The translations under genes were made by a program, and so were the position numbers. The notes beneath the pieces were generated by a model. The model was not told where the DNA came from. It did no database searches and saw nothing but the letters and a program-made list of their open reading frames with translations. A DNA stretch of 11,803 bases. Source: Verrucomicrobiales bacterium. GTDB lineage: Bacteria; Verrucomicrobiota; Verrucomicrobiia; Limisphaerales; UBA1096. Where the stretch lies: NCBI GenBank assembly GCA_028817635.1, contig JAPPPH010000409.1, forward strand, positions 2,228 through 14,030. The letters run 5' to 3'. Shown piece after piece: positions 7,673-11,803 of the stretch (within the stretch, counting starts at the first letter, position 1; the number at the start of each line of letters is the position of its first letter).

Positions 7673-8918
7673 TCGCTTGTTTTTTTGCAGGCCTCACCGG
7701 CTGGAGCCAGGCGCGTTCGAATTCGCCGACGACGTAGGGGTTGGCCTTCTTTTTGGAGGAAGTGACCTCAGCACGAACGTACAGCTCGTCTCCCTTGAAG
7801 GTGTAGCTGGGCTCCAGCGACTGCGCTTGGCCAAGGACTACGCCGATGCCGGCATCGCTTGGTTTGGTGGAGTTGCGCTTGGCTTTGTCCGGGCTGCTTT
7901 TGAAATTCTTTTGCGTACCAATGAAACGGGTGGTGTACGTCACGCCTTCGTCCGGCTTGATCTTAAAGGAGAACTTTTTGCCATCGCTCCTGACTTCAGA
8001 AAGTTCAATGCCGCTCGTGGAGTAGAATTCACCGCGCTCCATCGCCGCAATGAGATTGGCCGGCGTTAGGGACTTGGCCTTGACCATCACCCAACCGCGC
8101 CCGGTGTTGCTCTTGCCGACGGCAAGTTGGTGGTAGTTGTGGGAATCGTCTGTGGCCAAGCCGAACAGCAGCGGCAGTTTGTACACTCCAACCCGATAGG
8201 CGTTGATGACGTCCCACATCTGGCTGGTGCTCAGGTGATCCTTGTCACCCTGATTACGTACAGACGGATGGCCGTTGTAGACCTCGAAAAATCGTTCGCC
8301 CTTTAGCTCGATCATGTCGGTTGGCTTGAGTGCCCAGCCGAAGTTGGGATGATTGATGTGCGGGAACATGGGCTGCCCGGTTTCCTTGCGTTGCTCCAGC
8401 ACGGCGTTCACGTTGTTTTGCAGCACGGCGGCCGGGCTGGTGCCTCCGCGTGGGGCAATGTGTTTTTTGAGGTTCGTCGCGTTGAGGTGAATGGGAAACC
8501 CCTGAAACCGGTCGGTGATCTCTTCCGACTGCATCATTAGGAAACTGCCCGGCACACTCATCTTAGCCTGATACTCCGCAAATGTTTTTAGCCGCACCTG
8601 CGGTGTGTTGTTCTCGACCTTGTGCTCCACCCAGTCGTCGCCAAACCGTTTGAGGTATTTTTCAAACGCCACGCGGCCGCCGGCGTTTTTTTCGACGTGA
8701 ATCCACCGTTGACCCTCAGCGAGAATATTGTGGTCGGAGATGCCAAGAAAATTGTAGCCGTTGCTGCGGTACCAGTCGGCGATCATTTCTGGATAGTCAT
8801 CCCCATCGCTCCAAAGTGAATGCGTGTGAAGATTCCCCTTCCACCAGCGGGTTTCGTCGCCATGTACAGGTGAGCTGATAAGTGCCAGAGCCAGGGAAAT
8901 ATATGAAAATGTTTTCAT
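7662..8918 (-). CDS. Secreted PHP-domain metal-dependent phosphoesterase-like protein
   Basis: The 418-residue protein begins with a signal peptide (MKTFSYISLALALISSPVHG) and enters directly a PHP domain: NLHTHSLWSDGDD gives H31, H33 and D38, and GISDHN gives D62-H63. Later probable metal ligands are E132/E133 (MMQSEEIT), H187 and H190 (FPHINHPNFGW), and D257/D258 with H260 (LATDDSHNYH). The full PHP ligand set seems present, so an active metal-dependent hydrolase is plausible. Residues from about 300 on form a beta-rich tail without a clear family. PHP domains are best known from cytoplasmic enzymes (histidinol phosphatase, DNA polymerase III alpha), so an exported one has an unknown substrate. 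A promoter-like pair lies just upstream; no good Shine-Dalgarno is seen before the ATG. It overlaps the M28 peptidase gene by 11 bp, pointing to a shared transcript. Confidence 0.9.
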   Translation of the reverse strand: MKTFSYISLALALISSPVHGDETRWWKGNLHTHSLWSDGDDYPEMIADWYRSNGYNFLGISDHNILAEGQRWIHVEKNAGGRVAFEKYLKRFGDDWVEHKVENNTPQVRLKTFAEYQAKMSVPGSFLMMQSEEITDRFQGFPIHLNATNLKKHIAPRGGTSPAAVLQNNVNAVLEQRKETGQPMFPHINHPNFGWALKPTDMIELKGERFFEVYNGHPSVRNQGDKDHLSTSQMWDVINAYRVGVYKLPLLFGLATDDSHNYHQLAVGKSNTGRGWVMVKAKSLTPANLIAAMERGEFYSTSGIELSEVRSDGKKFSFKIKPDEGVTYTTRFIGTQKNFKSSPDKAKRNSTKPSDAGIGVVLGQAQSLEPSYTFKGDELYVRAEVTSSKKKANPYVVGEFERAWLQPVRPAKKQASEH

Positions 8919-8933
8919 CGCGTTGAAAGGCGG

Positions 8934-8962
8934 AAAATAGAGATGCTCACCACGAGTGGCAA
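8934..8962 (-). promoter_or_regulatory. Candidate sigma70-type promoter for the PHP/M28 genes
   Basis: On the minus strand TTGCCA (8957-8962) and TATTTT (8934-8939) are separated by exactly 17 bp, in the 73-bp gap before the PHP gene. The predicted start site near 8927 would give a very short leader of about 9 bases, in keeping with the lack of a Shine-Dalgarno. An 8-bp palindrome TTCTAGAA (8964-8971) abuts the -35 box and might be a regulator half-site. The -10 box has two mismatches to consensus. Confidence 0.45.
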
Positions 8963-8991
8963 GTTCTAGAAAAGAGAAAGGCGGGCTGGTC

Positions 8992-9693
8992 TCAGCGGTT
9001 TTCGTTGAAGACGCTGGTGTAGATGGCTTCCTTTGTTTTCCACAGAAGCGACATGCTCATGGAGAGTGGCACCAGCACAAAGGCCATGAACAGCCACGGG
9101 CGCATACTCAGGGCGATGTCGAGCAGCCGCAAAATTAAAACCGGCGGATCGTTGAGGAAAGAGAGCAGAAACATCAGGCCAAACCCGACCGGGATCATCG
9201 ACAGTAGGGCACGGTTCATTTTCGAGAACAATTGCGATTCCAGTCGAAGCGTTTCATCCGGCAACATGGCTGCCAAGCGGGCGAGTACCTTGTTGAGTGA
9301 CATCAGATAAAAAACGAAGGTCAGGGCTAGAACCCAAACGAGGTAAGCGAAATAGAGCTCGTCCGGGGCACGATGGTGCCAGTGCAGAAACGGCGACAGG
9401 CCAAGGTTTACGAGCCCCCATAGCTTCGCTTGGCCAAGCGCATCCTGCCAGACACGTTCCTGTGGCTGGAATGGCCCAAGCATGTGGAGCCCGTACCAAA
9501 GCATCCCAAACGCCACCGGCGGCAGCAGCAGGCCAAGCGGGTAGGCGGCATCCGTCCAGTTGGAGATAATGGACATGGTGGAGACCACCAGCGCGATCGG
9601 TAGCCCCCAAAAGAGGATCGACGTGCCACGAACCACTTTGGCCAGTGAGGGGAGCAGGTCTGGAGGTTGTGTCTGCGGTTCGTCCACTGTCAA
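8992..9693 (-). CDS. Multi-spanning membrane protein of unknown function
   Basis: The 233-residue protein is strongly hydrophobic with about five predicted membrane helices: residues 25-45, 50-71, 113-132, 161-182 and 199-217. The short N-terminal tail is acidic and proline-rich (VDEPQTQPPDLLPSL). A polar stretch at about 133-160 (SLNKVLARLAAMLPDETLRL) separates the third and fourth helices. I recognise no family. The start is TTG at 9693, giving a TTGA overlap with the speA stop; an alternative GTG two codons later (9687) is equally possible, and neither has a clear Shine-Dalgarno. Coupling to speA suggests co-expression, and a role related to arginine, agmatine or polyamines can be imagined, but nothing in the sequence shows it. 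A 14-bp palindrome copy at 9427-9440 is read as ALGQA in a loop. Confidence 0.82.
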   Translation of the reverse strand: MTVDEPQTQPPDLLPSLAKVVRGTSILFWGLPIALVVSTMSIISNWTDAAYPLGLLLPPVAFGMLWYGLHMLGPFQPQERVWQDALGQAKLWGLVNLGLSPFLHWHHRAPDELYFAYLVWVLALTFVFYLMSLNKVLARLAAMLPDETLRLESQLFSKMNRALLSMIPVGFGLMFLLSFLNDPPVLILRLLDIALSMRPWLFMAFVLVPLSMSMSLLWKTKEAIYTSVFNENR

Positions 9694-11630
9694 AAACTCA
9701 GGTAAGTCTGGTCCTGCAATCCACGGGTGTACTCAGCCAAGAGGCGCATGCCTTCCGATGGCTTGAGTTGGTCGTTGCGGATCGCCTGGTCGATCTGTTT
9801 TTTCACGCTTCGCCCGAGGGCTTTTTCATCGTACTGAACCATGTCCAACACGCTGGCAATCGAGGTGCCGCCGATCACCTCCTCGATGTAGTAGCCGCTT
9901 TCCTCGTCGGGATCGAGAAACACATGCACCTCGTTCACTCGGCCAAACAGGTTGTGCATGTCGCCCATGATGTCCTGATACGCACCCATCAGGAAGAACC
10001 CCAGGTGATATGGGCCGCCTCCGACTGTGTCCGGCAGATGCAATGGCAAAGTGTCTCGCTGCGCCTCCGGGTCGATGAAGTGGTCGACTTGTCCATCGGA
10101 ATCGCAGGTGATGTCCACCAACCGGGCCTCGCGGTCCGGGGCGCGATCCAACGCATGCAGCGGCATGATTGGGAAGAGTTGTTTCAAGGCCCAGTGATCA
10201 ATCAGCGACTGGAACACGGAAAAGTTGCAGAGGTACTGGTCAGACAGGTTTTCGTCGAGCTGTCGGATTTCCTCCGGCACCATCGTGCGGTCGCCAAAAT
10301 CCCGGACAACGGCCTGACTGATTTCCCAGTACAACGACTCAACCTTGGCTTTGTCCTCCAGTTCGAGGATGCCGATGTTGAACATGCTTTGGGCGGCTTC
10401 CTTAATTTCCTTGGCATCATGCCATGCCTCCATCTTGCCTGAGGAATCAAGCCGGTCGCGCAGCTCGAGCAGTTCGCGGACGAAGTCGTGTTCCTTTTCC
10501 CCGTAGGTGATGTTCTCGAGCGCTCGGCCCTTGGTCACTCGCCCGAACGCCTCAACCACCAACACGCTGTGATGCGCGACGATCGCCCGTCCACTCTCGC
10601 TGATGATCTCCGGGTGAGGCACGCCTTCGCCGTTGCTGACTTCCGCCACGTGATACACCACATCGTTGGCGTATTCCTGCAGGGAATAATTTTTTGAACT
10701 GTCACTCTTCGATCGGCTGCCGTCGTAGTCGACCCCCAGCCCGCCACCGACGTCGAACCAGCGAATCGGAAAGCCCATCTTGTACAGCTTGGCGTAGTAG
10801 CGGGAGGCCTCCTGTACCGCTTTCTTGACGGTGAAAATGTCCGGCACCTGCGAGCCGATGTGAAAGTGCAACAGTTGAAAACAGTCGGCCAACTCCGCCT
10901 TGGCCAAGCGCTTGGCCAAGTCCAGCAGCTCCGCCGTGCCCAGGCCAAACTTGGCATTTTCCCCGCCGCTGGCCGCCCATTTGCCGTCGGCCTTACTCCA
11001 TAATTTCACGCGCACGCCGAGGACCGGCTTCACCCCCATTGCGCGTGACACAGCTACAATGGGGTCCAGTTCCTCCATTTTCTCGACCACCAACACGACG
11101 GTCTTTCCCATCTTTTGGCCTAGCAACGCCATCCGAATGTACGTCTCGTCCTTGTAGCCGTTGCAAATGATCAGCGATCCGGGCTGCTCGTGCAGCGCGA
11201 GCGCGGCAAACAGTTCCGGCTTGCTACCAACCTCGAGGCCGGTCTGGTGCGACTCGCCCGCGATCAGGATTTCCTCCACCACCTCGCGGAGCTGATTGAC
11301 CTTGATCGGAAAAACGCCGCGATAACTCCCCCTGTACTCGTACTCCGAGATTGCCTTGGCGAAGGCGGCGTTGATCGTTTGCACGCGGTGCCGGAGGATG
11401 TCCTGAAAGCGGATCAGCAGCGGAGTGCGGAGGTTGCGTTCGCGGGCTTCGTCGATGATATCCGTCAGGCGAATGGTTGCGCCGCCGTTGTCGGGGCGCG
11501 GCCGAGCCACCACCCTGCCCTCTTCGTCGATGTCAAAATAGCTAAGGCCCCAGCGGTCGATGTGGTACGTCCGCTTGGCTTCCTCGATGGACCAGTTGTC
11601 CGTTGTTGGACTGGAGGGGATCCTGCTCAT
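9690..11630 (-). CDS. speA: Biosynthetic arginine decarboxylase
   Basis: This PLP enzyme converts arginine to agmatine and CO2, the first step of the agmatine route to putrescine and spermidine. The product has 646 residues, close to the roughly 658 of E. coli SpeA. Key blocks in order: LLIRFQDILRHR (71-82), VFPIKVNQ with the PLP lysine K110, the LLHFHIGSQ block (254-262), FDVGGGLGVDYDGS (292-305) for phosphate binding, ESGRAIVAHHS (345-355), YLCNFSVFQS (466-475), and ITCDSDG (507-513) with the active-site cysteine C509. Together these make the fold III alanine racemase-like barrel of the SpeA branch. The start at ATG 11630 is chosen because AGGA lies four bases upstream and the promoter predicts a start site near 11645; a TTG at 11642 would be nearly leaderless. 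A tandem palindrome pair encodes LAKRLAKAE just before LLHFHIGSQ. Its stop overlaps the membrane-protein start. Confidence 0.96.
   Translation of the reverse strand: MSRIPSSPTTDNWSIEEAKRTYHIDRWGLSYFDIDEEGRVVARPRPDNGGATIRLTDIIDEARERNLRTPLLIRFQDILRHRVQTINAAFAKAISEYEYRGSYRGVFPIKVNQLREVVEEILIAGESHQTGLEVGSKPELFAALALHEQPGSLIICNGYKDETYIRMALLGQKMGKTVVLVVEKMEELDPIVAVSRAMGVKPVLGVRVKLWSKADGKWAASGGENAKFGLGTAELLDLAKRLAKAELADCFQLLHFHIGSQVPDIFTVKKAVQEASRYYAKLYKMGFPIRWFDVGGGLGVDYDGSRSKSDSSKNYSLQEYANDVVYHVAEVSNGEGVPHPEIISESGRAIVAHHSVLVVEAFGRVTKGRALENITYGEKEHDFVRELLELRDRLDSSGKMEAWHDAKEIKEAAQSMFNIGILELEDKAKVESLYWEISQAVVRDFGDRTMVPEEIRQLDENLSDQYLCNFSVFQSLIDHWALKQLFPIMPLHALDRAPDREARLVDITCDSDGQVDHFIDPEAQRDTLPLHLPDTVGGGPYHLGFFLMGAYQDIMGDMHNLFGRVNEVHVFLDPDEESGYYIEEVIGGTSIASVLDMVQYDEKALGRSVKKQIDQAIRNDQLKPSEGMRLLAEYTRGLQDQTYLSF
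10899..10920. repeat. Tandem exact palindrome pair (12-bp period) in speA
   Basis: Two exact CTTGGCCAAG copies, joined by CG, lie in a row with a 12-bp period and encode LAKRLAK, immediately before the conserved LLHFHIGSQ block of arginine decarboxylase. The same arrangement, with one mismatch, occurs in the HEAT gene. Confidence 0.9.
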
Positions 11631-11651
11631 GGCATCCTGCAAGGGACGCGC

Positions 11652-11679
11652 ACTATACGAGCGGCCGAAGCGATTTCAA
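11652..11679 (-). promoter_or_regulatory. Sigma70-type promoter for speA
   Basis: On the minus strand TTGAAA (11674-11679) and TATAGT (11652-11657) are separated by 16 bp, both boxes close to consensus. The predicted start site near 11645 leaves about 15 bases of leader, containing AGGA, before the speA ATG at 11630. It lies in the 72-bp gap after the upstream gene. Confidence 0.65.
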
Positions 11680-11703
11680 ACGAGAACCGCATGCAGGCTC
11701 GTT
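11679..11703 (-). other. Hairpin between the upstream gene and speA
   Basis: AACGAG (11698-11703) pairs with CTCGTT (11679-11684), with a further CC/GG inside, enclosing a TGCATGC loop. It begins at the stop codon of the upstream gene and touches the speA -35 box. Only three T residues follow, so it is a weak terminator at best; it may help to end the upstream transcript. Confidence 0.25.
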
Positions 11704-11803
11704 CACCGGTCTTTCGCGTGCACCGAAATCACCACCGGCCGATGATCGGAGCCGTGGCCCCAGTTTGGGACAACCGGTATGGATGAGTTGGCCCGATCCA
11801 GCT
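11703..11803 (-). CDS. Endonuclease/exonuclease/phosphatase-family protein, C-terminal end (partial)
   Basis: A frame entering from the right edge (first full codon at 11801) ends at TGA 11703-11705 and gives 32 residues: a polar stretch, then PNWGHGSDHRPVVISVHAKD. The SDHRPV block is the conserved C-terminal metal- and catalysis-linked Asp-His motif of the endonuclease/exonuclease/phosphatase (exonuclease III/DNase I-like) fold, and it sits at the right distance from the C-terminus. The family includes nucleases, sphingomyelinases and phosphatases, so the substrate cannot be told from this piece. The gene shares the strand of speA, 72 bp upstream of its start, but speA appears to have its own promoter. 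Confidence 0.7.
   Translation of the reverse strand, partial: LDRANSSIPVVPNWGHGSDHRPVVISVHAKDR

Larger units (their letters stand above)
86..10920. repeat. Dispersed iterated palindrome CTTGGCCAAG (15 exact copies)
   Basis: Exact copies start at 86, 170, 1369, 1473, 1786, 3227, 4449, 4506, 4794, 6149, 6656, 7826, 9429, 10899 and 10911. Uniform-base expectation for one 10-mer in this window is 11803/4^10, about 0.01. All 15 extend to the 11-mer GCTTGGCCAAG on one strand or the other, and 11 of 15 to CGCTTGGCCAAG, so the consensus is CGCTTGGCCAAGCG. Fourteen copies lie inside genes and one is intergenic. The pattern resembles highly iterated palindromes such as cyanobacterial HIP1 (GCGATCGC). 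The function is unknown; candidates are a methylation or restriction site, a binding site for a nucleoid or repair protein, or an uptake signal. Confidence 0.9.

Noticed and set aside
11631..11642. TTG start for SpeA four codons upstream
   Set aside because: The promoter predicts a transcript start near 11645, leaving no leader for this codon, while the ATG at 11630 has AGGA just upstream.
1..11803. Search for CRISPR arrays, tRNA or rRNA genes, insertion sequences and phage genes
   Set aside because: The only recurrent sequence is the short palindrome; it has no spacer regularity, and no transposase, integrase or RNA gene signature is visible.

Overview
This window reads as a chromosomal segment from a Verrucomicrobiota/Planctomycetota-type (PVC) bacterium, with Verrucomicrobiota my first guess. 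The reasons are the side-by-side DUF1592-type cytochrome-like protein and DUF1552 (HXXSHH) Tat-exported protein, a large exported HEAT-repeat protein, many signal peptides, moderately high GC, and frequent non-ATG starts with weak Shine-Dalgarno signals. This placement comes from family content only; there is no rRNA or other marker gene.

Every supported gene is on the minus strand, so transcription runs from high to low coordinates. From the right edge: the C-terminal end of an endonuclease/exonuclease/phosphatase-family protein (11703-11803, partial); a good sigma70-type promoter; biosynthetic arginine decarboxylase speA (9690-11630); a small multi-spanning membrane protein whose start overlaps the speA stop (8992-9693); a second promoter; a secreted PHP-domain protein (7662-8918) overlapping an exported M28 metallopeptidase with a PA domain (6308-7672); an 89-bp gap; the DUF1592-type protein (3849-6218) overlapping the DUF1552 protein (2507-3856); an intrinsic terminator (2457-2481); the HEAT-repeat protein (253-2451); and the signal-peptide end of a further secreted protein running off the left edge (1-149, partial). 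No gene-free stretch exceeds about 103 bp. I see no tRNA, rRNA, CRISPR array, insertion sequence or phage gene.

Functionally, speA makes agmatine from arginine at the head of polyamine synthesis. The six genes to the left of the membrane protein all encode predicted exported proteins: two hydrolase-like enzymes, the DUF1592/DUF1552 pair typical of PVC bacteria, a HEAT-repeat scaffold and an unidentified protein. They look like an envelope or extracellular set, but a shared pathway is inference.

The most striking signal is not a gene. The 10-bp palindrome CTTGGCCAAG (fuller consensus CGCTTGGCCAAGCG) occurs exactly at least 15 times, against about 0.01 expected by chance. It is spread over seven of the nine genes plus one intergenic site, including the housekeeping gene speA. 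It behaves like a highly iterated palindrome (compare HIP1 of cyanobacteria) and is likely a genome-wide motif. A second oddity is the intrinsic terminator whose T-tract ends six bases before the HEAT-protein start codon.
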